Shown piece after piece: positions 1 to 8,463 of a stretch of 64,000 bases of DNA. Numbering within the stretch: the first letter of the stretch is position 1; each line of letters opens with the position of its first letter. Below the pieces are notes generated by a model that saw only the letters and a program-made list of their open reading frames with translations, was not told the DNA's origin and did no database searches. The position numbers were made by a program, and so were the translations under genes. The stretch is from CAIWHR01 sp963726775 (GTDB lineage: Bacteria > Pseudomonadota > Gammaproteobacteria > Burkholderiales > Casimicrobiaceae): positions 244,484 to 308,483 of the forward strand of contig CAVSDL010000015.1 in the NCBI GenBank assembly GCA_963726775.1, written 5' to 3'.

Positions 1-419
1 TCGGGATGCGCGACGTCGTGCGCGATGTCGGGATGCTCGAGGTTGAGCGCACCGGTCGCCGGATCGTGGCAGTAGCCCTTCTCGGTCACCGTCAGTGTGA
101 CGACCGTGACCCGGGGATCGGCCAGCCGCCGTGTCAACCGCTCCCGGTCGGCGCCCAGGAACAGCGCCTCGCGCAAGGCGCCGATCACGCGCGGTCGGGT
201 GCCCGCGGCGCTCTTTTCGAGCACGGCGTAGAGCCCGTCCTGCGCGGCGAGCGCGGCGGTCGCGCGCGGGGACTTGAGGCTCACGCCGCAGATGCCCCAG
301 CGGGCGTCGCCTTCGAGGACGGAATCCGTGTACACCGCCTGATGGGCGCGGTGAAAGGCGCCGAGGCCCAGGTGCACGATGCCTATGGCCACGGCATCGA
401 TGTCGTACCCAGGTTGCAT
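1..419 (-). CDS. Mannitol dehydrogenase family oxidoreductase (N-terminal part, cut by window edge)
   Basis: Only the first ~139 residues are present; the gene runs off the left edge. The N-terminus carries the family hallmark IVHLGLGAFHRAHQAVYTD (residues ~14-32) and, later, TVTEKGYC. These are typical of NAD-dependent long-chain polyol dehydrogenases and of fructuronate/mannonate oxidoreductases, which interconvert a sugar alcohol or uronate with its keto form in the cytoplasm. The ATG at 419 is the only good start before an in-frame stop at 473-471. It follows the ABC transporter genes in the same direction with a 142-bp gap, so it probably oxidises the imported substrate. The exact substrate cannot be told from this fragment. 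Confidence 0.85.
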   Translation of the reverse strand, partial: MQPGYDIDAVAIGIVHLGLGAFHRAHQAVYTDSVLEGDARWGICGVSLKSPRATAALAAQDGLYAVLEKSAAGTRPRVIGALREALFLGADRERLTRRLADPRVTVVTLTVTEKGYCHDPATGALNLEHPDIAHDVAHP

Positions 420-561
420 GACGCCCGCCGGGAGCGATGCAAGAGACGACCGGCACAGTACGACGTGGATTCATGCCGTCGCCGCCATTCGTGGACGTCA
501 TGTCAGCAGCCCGTCGAGCACGGCAAGCGACACCACCGGTACGTACGCGACGAACATCAGC

Positions 562-1422
562 TCATGCCGCGCGCGGGTGTTCCTTGACGCGGCTCACGAG
601 CTGCGTCGGATTGACAAAGCGCAACGCGATCAGCAACCACACCAGCGTGACGACCATGTAGATCATCGCCATCGCGTCCACCGACTGCGGCGCCCGGACG
701 CCGGCGGCGAACACCGCGTAATAGAGGGCCACGACGAGCGTCTGCGAATCCGGACCGGCGGTAAGGAACGTGAGCTCGAACATCGCGATGGTGCGCACCA
801 GCACGAGCAGCGAAGCGGCGAGTATTCCCGGCCCGAGCAGCGGGACGAGGATATGCCAGAACATGCGCCCGGTGCCGGCGCCGAACACCCGCGCGGCGGA
901 TTCGAGGTTGGGATCGATCTGCTCGATGAACGGGGTCATCACCAGGATCACGAACGGCGCCGCCGGAATCAGGTTGGCGAGAATGACGCCGTAGATCGTC
1001 CCGGCCAGATGAAACTTGTAGAGCACCGTCGCCAGCGGAATGCCGTAGGTGATCGGCGGCACCATCAGCGGCAGCAGGAAAAGCAGCATCAGCGCCTTCT
1101 TGCCGGGAAAATCCCGCCGCGCGAGGGCGTAGCCCGCCGGCACGCCGATCAACAGGGACAGCAGCACGACGGCCAGGACAACCTGGACCGTTACCCACAG
1201 GATGGCGTCGAGCTGGAACTCTTTCCACGCCGACGCATACCAGTTGGTGGTCCAGCCGTCGGGCAGCCAGGTGCCGAGCCAGCGCCTGGCGAAGGAGTTG
1301 GTCGTGACCGCCGCGATCATCAGCCCGATGTTGACGAGGAACAGCGTCATCAGGCCCCACAGGAATCCCGTCCACGCGCGGTCGAGCCAGCGGCGATCGG
1401 AGGTGCTCGCGGCAGCGCTCAT
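562..1422 (-). CDS. ABC transporter permease (PotC-like, second permease of the sugar/polyol operon)
   Basis: A 286-residue integral inner-membrane protein with about six hydrophobic segments. It carries a binding-protein-dependent-permease EAA-type loop (ESAARVFGAGTGRMFWHILVPLLGPGI, about residues 177-200), which contacts the ATPase. Its ATG overlaps the stop of the upstream permease (ATGA), implying translational coupling. With its partner permease, the ATPase and the binding protein it should form one importer of the PotABCD/CUT-like kind. The adjacent mannitol-dehydrogenase-type gene suggests a sugar alcohol or related carbohydrate rather than a polyamine; this is inference from context. 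Confidence 0.88.
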   Translation of the reverse strand: MSAAASTSDRRWLDRAWTGFLWGLMTLFLVNIGLMIAAVTTNSFARRWLGTWLPDGWTTNWYASAWKEFQLDAILWVTVQVVLAVVLLSLLIGVPAGYALARRDFPGKKALMLLFLLPLMVPPITYGIPLATVLYKFHLAGTIYGVILANLIPAAPFVILVMTPFIEQIDPNLESAARVFGAGTGRMFWHILVPLLGPGILAASLLVLVRTIAMFELTFLTAGPDSQTLVVALYYAVFAAGVRAPQSVDAMAMIYMVVTLVWLLIALRFVNPTQLVSRVKEHPRAA

Positions 1423-2300
1423 CCCTTGCCCCCGGTGACCGGACCGCGGTACGCGAGGCTGCGCAGACCAAGGACCGCTGCGACGATGACGAGCTGCACG
1501 AAGCCCATGATCATCGCAATGGCCGAAGCCAGCGAATAGTCATATTGCTCGAACGCAGCCTCGTAGGCGGCGATCGAAATCACTCGCGTCGGCCCCGCGG
1601 GTGAACCCAGCAGCACCGCCGATGGAAATACCGAGAACGCCTGCACGAAGGCGAGGCAGAAGCACATCGCGAGGCCGGGCGTGAGCAGCGGCAGATAGAT
1701 GTGGCGGAACTGCGCCCGCGGGCCGGCACCCAGCGTGGACGCCGCGCGCGCCAGCACCGGATCGATGCCGGTGATGTAGGAAAGGATGAGCAGGAACGCG
1801 AAGGGAAAGCCCGAGATCACCAGGGAAATCAGCACGCCCCAATAATTGTGCGTGAGGCGGATGGCGCCTTCGTAAAGGTGGAAGAATTGCAGAAACTGGG
1901 ACAGCCATCCTTTCGGGCCGAAATACGTCAGCATGCCCTCGGCGATCAGCACCGTGCCCAGCGTGATGGGAATCACCAGGATTGTCGTCGCCCAGCGCTG
2001 ATAGGGAGTTTTCACGCGCATCTTGAAGGCGATCGGCAACGCCAGTCCGACGTTGATGATCGTCGCCGGAAGCGCGAGGCGCAACGTCGTCCAGATCGTG
2101 GGCCAGAGATTGTCCGTGGTGAAGAAGTGCGCGTAGTTCGCCAGCGTGCCGCCCTCCTTCGGATTGAACGACAACGCGAGGCCATAGAGAAACGGATACA
2201 CGAACAGCAGGAGCATGAATGCCGCCCCTGGCGCCACCAGCAGCAATACGCGGTCAAATGGCGCGCGCGCGGATCCCGCAGCGGCAGCGGCGCTATTCAT
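1419..2300 (-). CDS. ABC transporter permease (PotB-like, first permease)
   Basis: 293 residues with a short cytoplasmic N-terminus, a strong first membrane span (VLLLVAPGAAFMLLLFVYPF) and several more spans. The permease signature loop ARAASTLGAGPRAQFRHIYLPLLTPG sits near residues 186-211. Its start overlaps the end of the ATPase gene by 8 bp (ATGAATAG) and its stop overlaps the next permease, so the three genes are tightly coupled. It forms the transmembrane channel with the second permease. Confidence 0.88.
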   Translation of the reverse strand: MNSAAAAAGSARAPFDRVLLLVAPGAAFMLLLFVYPFLYGLALSFNPKEGGTLANYAHFFTTDNLWPTIWTTLRLALPATIINVGLALPIAFKMRVKTPYQRWATTILVIPITLGTVLIAEGMLTYFGPKGWLSQFLQFFHLYEGAIRLTHNYWGVLISLVISGFPFAFLLILSYITGIDPVLARAASTLGAGPRAQFRHIYLPLLTPGLAMCFCLAFVQAFSVFPSAVLLGSPAGPTRVISIAAYEAAFEQYDYSLASAIAMIMGFVQLVIVAAVLGLRSLAYRGPVTGGKG

Positions 2301-3372
2301 GCGGGTAGACGAGCGTGCGCGCGACGCTCACGTGGACCGACACCATGTCACCAAGGATTGGCGTTCCGGAGGCGCGCACGTGCAGCCGCGTGCCGGACTC
2401 CGTCACGACGTCGACCAGCGAATCGCGTCCGCAGTATTCGACGTTGGCGACACGCCCGGCGATGGTATTGGCGTCCGCCGGTCCCTCGCCCAGCGCAAAT
2501 TCCTCGGGCCGCATCGCCACGCACGCGCGCGCCCCGGCAAGCGGCTGCTTGCGCACCCCGGTCAGTCGGATGCCGGCCCCGGAAAGCGTCACCTCATCGC
2601 CGCTCTCGCCCTCGACGCCAAGTTCCAGGACATTGCGATACCCCATGAAGCGAGCCACATGCAAGTTCGCCGGCTGCGCGTAGACTTCGTGCGGGGTGGC
2701 GATCTGCTGCACCACGCCGTCCTTCATCACGACGATGCGGTCGGCGAGCGACAGCGCCTCGTCCTGGTCGTGGGTCACATAGATGGTCGAGCGGCCGAGT
2801 TCCTTGTGGATGCGTCGGATTTCGGCCCGCGTCTCGATCCGCAGCTTGGCGTCGAGGTTCGACAGCGGCTCGTCCATCAGCACCAGCGGCGGCTCGATGA
2901 CGATCGCGCGCGCGATCGCGACGCGTTGCTGCTGCCCGCCCGACAGCTGGCCGGGAAGCTTGTGTTCCTGTCCGGTCAGCTGGACGAGTTCCAGCGCATG
3001 CACCACGCGTGTCGCGATCTCGGCATCGTGAATGCCGCGCATCTTGAGTCCGAAACCGATGTTCTTCGCCACCGTCATGTGCGGGAACAGCGCGTAGTTC
3101 TGGAACACCATGCCGAATCCGCGCTTTTCCGGCGGCAGCGTGTCGATGCGCGTCGCGTCGAGCCAGATGCTGCCGCCCGAAAGCTGCATCAAGCCCGCGA
3201 TGCAGTTGAGCGCGGTCGACTTGCCGCAGCCCGACGGCCCGAGAAGCGCAATGAATTCGCCGCGCTTGATGGTCAGCGTCAGGTCGTCGAGCGCCGCGAA
3301 GGCGTGGCCGCCGGCGCCGGCGAACCGGCGCGTCACGCCATCCAGCCTGAGCTCGTTGAAATCGTGATTCAT
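2293..3372 (-). CDS. ABC transporter ATP-binding protein (PotA/UgpC-like)
   Basis: 359 residues, the usual length for an importer ATPase with a C-terminal regulatory TOBE domain. Visible motifs are Walker A GPSGCGKST (45-53), Q-loop VFQNYALFPH (about 89-98), signature LSGGQQQR (143-150), Walker B LVLMDEP (163-169) and the switch histidine in YVTHDQDEA. Residues after ~240 form the TOBE region. It energises the two permeases encoded just downstream. A 150-bp spacer with hairpins separates it from the binding-protein gene upstream. Confidence 0.92.
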   Translation of the reverse strand: MNHDFNELRLDGVTRRFAGAGGHAFAALDDLTLTIKRGEFIALLGPSGCGKSTALNCIAGLMQLSGGSIWLDATRIDTLPPEKRGFGMVFQNYALFPHMTVAKNIGFGLKMRGIHDAEIATRVVHALELVQLTGQEHKLPGQLSGGQQQRVAIARAIVIEPPLVLMDEPLSNLDAKLRIETRAEIRRIHKELGRSTIYVTHDQDEALSLADRIVVMKDGVVQQIATPHEVYAQPANLHVARFMGYRNVLELGVEGESGDEVTLSGAGIRLTGVRKQPLAGARACVAMRPEEFALGEGPADANTIAGRVANVEYCGRDSLVDVVTESGTRLHVRASGTPILGDMVSVHVSVARTLVYPHE

Positions 3373-3439
3373 GGGGAAGCGTCACCGAAATGTGTCATCG
3401 CGAGCAGCGCGTCGAATCTGCCCGCCGTTCGAACAAGCA

Positions 3440-3493
3440 GATCCCGAGCTGCCGGCGCTCTTCGGGATCCCGCGACTTTCTCCAAACGCGGGA
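3440..3493 (-). other. Intergenic stem-loops between binding-protein and ATPase genes
   Basis: Two overlapping, mutually exclusive inverted repeats lie between the solute-binding-protein stop (3523) and the ATPase start (3372). One is GATCCCGA (3440-3447) with TCGGGATC (3462-3469). The other is TCCCGCG (3468-3474) with CGCGGGA (3487-3493). No T-run follows, so this is not a clear intrinsic terminator. Such intercistronic hairpins often raise binding-protein mRNA over the membrane components; that role is inferred here. Confidence 0.45.
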
Positions 3494-3522
3494 GCGTCCG
3501 CCCCCGCATCCGGAGATCCGTG

Positions 3523-4731
3523 CTATTTGGTCTTTTGCGCGCCTACCTGCTGATCCCAGATCCTGAACGCCTCGACCTGCGCCTTGGGTTCCAGCGATTG
3601 GGTGTGCGGAAACTGCGCCAGCCAACCCTCGTATTCGGGACGGCCGAATTCCTTGATCGCGTCCTGGCTTTCCTTCGGCGCCATCGACAGCGAAACGTTC
3701 CTTACCGCGGGGCCTGGATAGAAATAGCCCTTGTCGTAGGTGTAGGCCTGCGCTTCCGGCGTCAACAGGTACGCCATCAGGTCGAGCACCGCGGCGACCT
3801 TTTCCGGTGCGACGCCCTTCGGGATCACCATGTAGTGCGCGTCGTTGACCCAGGTCATGCCCTTCAACGGCGTGACCTTGTAATTCTTCGGCACGATCCC
3901 GAGCACGCGCGGGTTGATGTCCCAGCCCGTCATCGTCACCGTCATGTCGCGCGAGCCTTCGCCCAGCTCCTTCATGACCGCGCCGGTGCCGGTCGGATAG
4001 TATTCGATGCAGCTGTTGAGATCCTTCAGGTACGCCCAGGTCTTTTCCCAGCCGTTCACCGGGTCCTTGGGGTTCTTGTCGCCAAGGATATACGGCAGGC
4101 CCATGATGAACGTGCGACCAGGTCCGGAGTTCGCCGGCCGCGCGTAGATCAGCCGGTTCGGGTTCGCCTTGCACCAGGCGAGAAGTTCCGCCGGCGTGGT
4201 CGGCACCTGCTTGACCTTGTCGGGGTTGTATTCGAGCAACGGACCTGCGGGCATGAACGTCACCGCAATGCCGTAGTCCTGCGCGAGCTCCTGCATCTTC
4301 GCGGCGGCCGGCTGGTAGTTGGCGACGAGGTTCGGAAATTTCGCCGCGCTGTCCGGCAGGACCTTCATCAGCACGCCCTGCTCGATGCCCGCCGCCAGGA
4401 AATCGGTGCCGGTGAGCACGAGATCGATGTCGCTTCGGCCGGCGCCCTGCATCGCCTTCAGCTTGCCTGGCAACTCCGGCGATGGCGCCTTGGTATAGGT
4501 AATCTTGGAGATCGCCTCCGGATGTTTCTTCTGGTAGGCGTCGATCGCATCCTGCGTCAACGCGAGATTGCCCGCGACGTCGACGATGTTGATCGTCACC
4601 GGCCCTTTCGATTGCGCCGACGCCACGGAAATTGCGCCGATGCCGGCAAACACCACGGCAGCGAAGCCCGCGACGGTTCTCTTGATCGCCATCCGGCGCG
4701 CCCCACCCATTCGATCGCTCGCTATATTCAT
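3523..4731 (-). CDS. Extracellular solute-binding protein of the ABC importer
   Basis: About 402 residues from the chosen ATG at 4731. A purine-rich ribosome site (AGGGAGAGG) sits just before this start, unlike the more distal ATG at 4767. A positively charged N-region with RR and K/R residues, a hydrophobic core (VAGFAAVVFAGIGAISVA) and an AXA-like site (ASAQ) mark a Sec signal peptide. The mature protein has the two-lobed periplasmic binding-protein look (TINIVDVAGNLALTQDAIDAY, later DINPRVLGIVP and AHYMVIPKGVAPEKVAAVLDLMAYL). It delivers substrate to the permeases encoded downstream. Ligand unknown. Confidence 0.87.
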   Translation of the reverse strand: MNIASDRMGGARRMAIKRTVAGFAAVVFAGIGAISVASAQSKGPVTINIVDVAGNLALTQDAIDAYQKKHPEAISKITYTKAPSPELPGKLKAMQGAGRSDIDLVLTGTDFLAAGIEQGVLMKVLPDSAAKFPNLVANYQPAAAKMQELAQDYGIAVTFMPAGPLLEYNPDKVKQVPTTPAELLAWCKANPNRLIYARPANSGPGRTFIMGLPYILGDKNPKDPVNGWEKTWAYLKDLNSCIEYYPTGTGAVMKELGEGSRDMTVTMTGWDINPRVLGIVPKNYKVTPLKGMTWVNDAHYMVIPKGVAPEKVAAVLDLMAYLLTPEAQAYTYDKGYFYPGPAVRNVSLSMAPKESQDAIKEFGRPEYEGWLAQFPHTQSLEPKAQVEAFRIWDQQVGAQKTK

Positions 4732-4761
4732 GAATCCTCTCCCTGCTGTTTGACAACCGTC

Positions 4762-4780
4762 CGCCACGCGGTTCGTGGCG
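4762..4780. promoter_or_regulatory. Palindrome upstream of the ABC importer operon
   Basis: Perfect 7-bp inverted repeat CGCCACG-N5-CGTGGCG located 31 bp upstream of the binding-protein start and downstream of the GntR-family gene. It could be the regulator's operator or a hairpin at the regulator's 3' end. The sequence alone does not decide. Confidence 0.35.
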
Positions 4781-4850
4781 CTCGACTTGCAACTCGCGGG
4801 CCGGTAGGCGATGCCCGCGCCGGCCGGCCGAGTCTCCTTCGCTTCATCCG

Positions 4851-5603
4851 TCAGGCCACTGCCCTGCTGCGCCTCCCCGCGGTAGTCGGCGCACGCGGTC
4901 CGGATCCTTCGTCGCGCTGGAATTCGCGCTCGACTCGGGCAAGGTGCCGATGCATGGCGTTTCGAGCGGCCTCGGGGTTGCGGCCCGCGACGGCCGCGAG
5001 GATGGCCGCGTGGTCACCCAGCGTCCTTTCGGCCAGCTTGCGCGTATGGAAATGCTCCTGCGTGCGCCGCCACATCTCGGCGCGCTGGTTCCAGAGTTCG
5101 GCGACGACGAGTTCCAGCGATCCGTTGCCCGTTGCCTTGGCAAGTCCCAGATGGAATTCGCGGTCGCTCGCTTCGCGCATCGCGAAATTCTCCAGGTTCG
5201 ACTCCATCTGCTGCACGCTCCGGCGCAGCGCCGCGATGTCCGCGGGAGTGGCCTTTTTCGCGGCCAGCGCCGCGATCTCGCCTTCGACCAGCTTGCGGGC
5301 CGCCAGAAGTTCGAAGGGACCGGGTCCGCCGTCGTCGCCCTCTCTCGCGCGCCGGCGCCGGTCGAACGGAGCCTTCGCGGTCACAAAGATCCCCGTGCCG
5401 ACGCGCACTTCGACACGTCCGGCGATCTCGAGGGAAATGATGGCTTCGCGCACCGACGTGCGCGAAACGCCGAGCAGCACCGCGAGCTCGCGCTCCGCAG
5501 GCAGCCGGGCTCCGTCCCGGAATTCTCCGCTGTCGATAAGCGCGGCGATCTGACCGGCAATCTGCCGGTAGAGCCGCAACGGCTCGACCGTCTGCAACGG
5601 CAC
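4851..5603 (-). CDS. GntR-family transcriptional regulator, FadR-type
   Basis: About 250 residues from a GTG start at 5603, chosen because GAGGGGGAG sits 7-8 bases upstream and the winged helix begins right after it. The open frame continues upstream but reads as non-coding. Residues ~5-75 form the GntR winged helix (LYRQIAGQIAALIDSGEF, LPAERELAVLLGVSRTSVREAI). The rest is an all-helical FCD effector domain (SDREFHLGLAKATGN, MHRHLARVEREF). Family members bind small carboxylates or sugar acids and usually repress the adjacent catabolic operon. It sits directly upstream of, and in line with, the ABC importer and dehydrogenase genes, so it is their likely regulator. Confidence 0.88.
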   Translation of the reverse strand: MPLQTVEPLRLYRQIAGQIAALIDSGEFRDGARLPAERELAVLLGVSRTSVREAIISLEIAGRVEVRVGTGIFVTAKAPFDRRRRAREGDDGGPGPFELLAARKLVEGEIAALAAKKATPADIAALRRSVQQMESNLENFAMREASDREFHLGLAKATGNGSLELVVAELWNQRAEMWRRTQEHFHTRKLAERTLGDHAAILAAVAGRNPEAARNAMHRHLARVEREFQRDEGSGPRAPTTAGRRSRAVA

Positions 5604-5950
5604 GAAACGTCTCCCCCTCAAGGCTGCGGCGGCGCGCCGCACGTTGATCGCTCGCCCGCGCTCTCGGAGGCGCGATGCGGCGGCAATCGTCCGACTATAG
5701 CGCGTGCCGGAATGCGCGGTCAAGTGGCCCAGCCACCCGACCAATCCCGGCGTCGCACCCGTTGTCGCCATCCGCCGGCCCCTGCCACCTACCCGGACGG
5801 CGCAGGGCCGTCGCCGCCGTTGGCAACGCCGGCGCACTGCGTCTCCGGATGCCCGTCGATATCGATCCCAACGCGGGGCGGCGGATTCGCGTTCGCGGAT
5901 GAGGCCCGGCTCGGAACGAGTCCGACCGAAACAGGGTCCCGGTCGGGGTT
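5604..5950. other. Intergenic region between moaC and gntR, with a possible moaC-distal hairpin
   Basis: About 350 bases without a credible gene; the open frames here look like compositional artefacts of GC-rich DNA. Just after the moaC stop there is an inverted repeat CCGACCG (5922-5928) with CGGTCGG (5940-5946). It may act as a weak terminator, but no T-tract follows. The gntR promoter should lie at the low-coordinate end, but no clear -35/-10 was seen. Confidence 0.3.
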
Positions 5951-6481
5951 CTATCGAGTCGTGCCGCCTGCGACAAAGTGCCCCGATTTGCCTCCCGATT
6001 TTTCGATGAGGCGCACGTTGTCGATTCGCATTGCGCGATCGGCGGCCTTGCACATGTCATAGATCGTGAGCAGGCCGACGGCGACTGCGGTCAAGGCTTC
6101 CATCTCGACACCGGTCGGCGCGAGCGTCTCGGCGGTAACCTCGATTCCGATCGCGTTGGCCTTCGCGTCCGCTGCGAATGCCACCGAGAGGCGCGTCAAC
6201 GGCAGTGCATGGCAAAGCGGTATCAATTCGGATGCACGCTTCGCGGCCTGGATCGCGGCAATCCGGGCGACGCCCAGCACATCGCCCTTTGCCGCCCCGC
6301 CGGCATGGATCAGCGCAAGTGTCGCCGGCTGCATCAGGATGCGGCCACCGGCCCGCGCGACACGTCGGGTTACATCCTTCGCCCCGACATCCACCATGTG
6401 CGCCTGTCCCGCCGCATCGAAATGGGTAAAATGGGGCGTTGACGCGTCCCTGGCGGACGACTTCGGCCCGATTGATGCCAC
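5951..6481 (-). CDS. moaC: Cyclic pyranopterin monophosphate synthase MoaC
   Basis: Molybdenum-cofactor biosynthesis enzyme that, after MoaA, makes cyclic pyranopterin monophosphate. Family signatures are THFDAAGQAHMVDVGAKDVTRRVA at the N-terminus, AAKRASELIPLCHALPLT, TGVEMEALTAVAVGLLTIYDMCKA and the C-terminal IEKSGGKSGHF. The start is uncertain. GTG 6481 gives ~176 residues, close to the usual ~160. An ATG at 6577 would add 32 residues with poor codon use (CTA, AGA, ACA, AAA) and nearly abut the divergent protease gene. No other moa gene is adjacent. Confidence 0.9.
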   Translation of the reverse strand: MASIGPKSSARDASTPHFTHFDAAGQAHMVDVGAKDVTRRVARAGGRILMQPATLALIHAGGAAKGDVLGVARIAAIQAAKRASELIPLCHALPLTRLSVAFAADAKANAIGIEVTAETLAPTGVEMEALTAVAVGLLTIYDMCKAADRAMRIDNVRLIEKSGGKSGHFVAGGTTR

Positions 6482-6605
6482 GGGCGAATCGAGCAGGGAT
6501 TTTGTCGTTCTGACCCCGGTGCGTGCCACGGCCGCTTCCTCCGCATGAACTTCGGGCAATTCCGTGCATCTTAGCATCAGGTTCCGAGCCGACTCGGCCC
6601 TCGCA

Positions 6606-8135
6606 ATGTCCCGATTCCATTCGCCTCGCCGGTCACGCGCGGCCCGTTTTCGCCGGCGCGCCGTCGTCGCGCTTGCGGCGGCGGCGCTCGTCGCGCAGCC
6701 GCTGACGCCGGCGCCGTTCGCGGTCGGCCCGGCGCAGGCGCAGGCGCTGCCGGATCTCGGCGACGAGTCGCAGGCGCTCTTTACCCCCATTCAGGAGCGC
6801 AAGCTCGGCGAATCGGTCGTAAGACAGATCCGTGCCGCCGGCGCCTATCTCGAAGACCCCGAGGTCAACGACTATCTCAACGAACTCGGGCATCGCCTCG
6901 TCGCCGCCAGCCAGGATGCCAAGCAGGATTTCGAGTTTTTCGCGATCGGCGATCCATCGATCAACGCGTTTGCGCTGCCGGGAGGTTATGTCGCCGTTCA
7001 CACGGGCCTCATCCTGCTCGCGCAGTCCGAATCCGAACTCGCTGCGGTGCTCGCGCACGAAATCACCCACGTGACGCAGCACCATTTCACGCGGTCGATG
7101 GCAGGCCAGCAACGCTCCTTGCTCTATTCGCTCGCCGCCATCGCCGTGGCGATTGCCGCGGCGCGCTCGGGCTCGGCATCGTCCGGACAGGCGGCCGCAG
7201 CCGCGGCCGCCTCGGCGCAGGCGCTGGCCATTCAGACGCAGCTGAATTACACGCGCGAGAACGAGTACGAAGCCGACCGCATCGGCTTTCAGCGCCTCGA
7301 CGCCGCGAATTTCGACGTCACGGCGATGGCGACGTTCATGGAACGCCTGCAGAAGTCCAGCCGCTTTGCCGACGGCTCGGCCCCTTCGTATCTTCGCACG
7401 CACCCGATCACCTACGAGCGAATCGCGGAGGCGCAGGCGCGGGCGCAGGGCAAGCCTTACCGGCAGGTACCCGACACGCTCGACTTCCACCTCGTGCGGG
7501 CCTTGCTCAAGAGCTACAACGGCACGCCGGCGGAGGCCGTCGCGTTCTTCGACGACGCGCTCCGGGAGCGCAAGTTCAACAACGATATCGCGGTGCGGTA
7601 CGGGCTTGTTGCGTCCTTGCTGCGCGCGGCGGACTTCAACCGCGCCAAGGGGGAACTCGCGAAACTGGAGAAATTGGCGCCGCCGCATCCGATGATCGAG
7701 GCGATCGCCGGCCACGTCTACATGGACGCCGGAGACCTCGATATCGCGATCGCCCGGTTCGGCGCCGCGCTGCAGCGCTACCCCAACAAGATGCAACTCG
7801 TCTACGATTACCCCGAAGCGCTGCTCAAGGCGAATCGCCCGAAGGAGGCGGCCGACTCCCTCGACCGGGAGCTCGCGCGCTTCCCCGACAACGGCCCGCT
7901 GCACCGGCTGGCGGCGCGCGCCAGTGCCGAGCTCGGCAAGCGGATGCAGGAACACCGCCACCAGGGCGAGTTCTATGCCTGGCAGGGAAACCTCAAGGGC
8001 GCCGTGATCCAGTTCGAGCTCGCGTCCAAGGCCGGCGACGGCGATTTCTACCAGGCGTCGGTCGTTGAAACGCGGCTCCGTGCACTCCGACGGGAACTGG
8101 CCGAACAGCAGGCGGTCGCGGCGAAAAACGGATAG
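6606..8135 (+). CDS. M48-family periplasmic metalloprotease with TPR repeats (BepA-like)
   Basis: About 509 residues. An arginine-rich N-terminus followed by VVALAAAALVAQPL and an AQA site near residue 46 indicates export. Zinc-protease motif HEITH at 151-155, third-ligand motif ENEYEAD at ~218-224, and a C-terminal half of TPR-like helices (AVRYGLVASLLRAADFNRAKGEL, ALQRYPNKMQLVYDYPEALLKANRPKEA). This layout matches BepA/YfgC, which degrades or assists misfolded outer-membrane proteins such as LptD. The ATG at 6606 is preferred over a GTG at 6564 because it begins right at the signal peptide. It is transcribed divergently from moaC. Confidence 0.88.
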   Translation: MSRFHSPRRSRAARFRRRAVVALAAAALVAQPLTPAPFAVGPAQAQALPDLGDESQALFTPIQERKLGESVVRQIRAAGAYLEDPEVNDYLNELGHRLVAASQDAKQDFEFFAIGDPSINAFALPGGYVAVHTGLILLAQSESELAAVLAHEITHVTQHHFTRSMAGQQRSLLYSLAAIAVAIAAARSGSASSGQAAAAAAASAQALAIQTQLNYTRENEYEADRIGFQRLDAANFDVTAMATFMERLQKSSRFADGSAPSYLRTHPITYERIAEAQARAQGKPYRQVPDTLDFHLVRALLKSYNGTPAEAVAFFDDALRERKFNNDIAVRYGLVASLLRAADFNRAKGELAKLEKLAPPHPMIEAIAGHVYMDAGDLDIAIARFGAALQRYPNKMQLVYDYPEALLKANRPKEAADSLDRELARFPDNGPLHRLAARASAELGKRMQEHRHQGEFYAWQGNLKGAVIQFELASKAGDGDFYQASVVETRLRALRRELAEQQAVAAKNG

Positions 8136-8463
8136 AGACATCCCGCGACGATCGCGAGCGACGTCCGTCGCGCTCCGCCGATCGGCATGCGGATCGGGAA
8201 ACCCGTTTCCGTGCCCAGTCGTCGCATCCGGCGACCTGCAAGCGCGGCCGGTAGGGCGTGGCCGTTCGTCCCCATCAAGACGCTGCGGCGCGGGCAGCCC
8301 GCAGCCGCCCCTTTTGCTCGATCCGGCACCCCGGGCGACCGTTCGTCGGATCACGTCCGAACCTGTCATTTCTGACAGGTGCCGACACCTCCCGTTAGCG
8401 GTAAGTTGCCGAACACCCTGGCGGCATCGGTGGCCGCCGCGATCGCCAGGCTCGGGAGGACCC
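8136..8463. other. Intergenic region with no gene, upstream of the NarL-type regulator
   Basis: About 330 bases between the protease stop and the regulator start. No credible coding frame. Its only distinctive element is the 20-bp inverted repeat at 8361-8380, listed separately. Confidence 0.6.
8361..8380. promoter_or_regulatory. Perfect inverted repeat, candidate operator of the two-component operon
   Basis: ACCTGTCA-N4-TGACAGGT, perfect 8-bp arms around TTTC, about 83 bp upstream of the response-regulator start codon. NarL/LuxR-type regulators bind short inverted repeats and often autoregulate, so this is a plausible operator. It could also form an RNA hairpin in the leader. No promoter boxes were assigned. 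Confidence 0.5.

Noticed and set aside
2215..5553. Very long open frame on the plus strand over the ABC operon (also similar ones at 22311-24650, 26833-28617, 43206-46517 and 61133-63295).
   Set aside because: Antisense shadows of well-supported minus-strand genes; composition is Arg/His/Ala-rich and no family is recognisable. Expected in GC-rich DNA.
5922..5946. Strong intrinsic terminator after moaC.
   Set aside because: The stem is good but no T-tract follows, so it is mentioned only as a possible weak terminator inside the intergenic entry.
6482..6577. Longer MoaC start at ATG 6577.
   Set aside because: The extra 32 codons use rare-looking codons for this genome, are not part of the MoaC fold and would crowd the divergent protease promoter. 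Kept only as an alternative.
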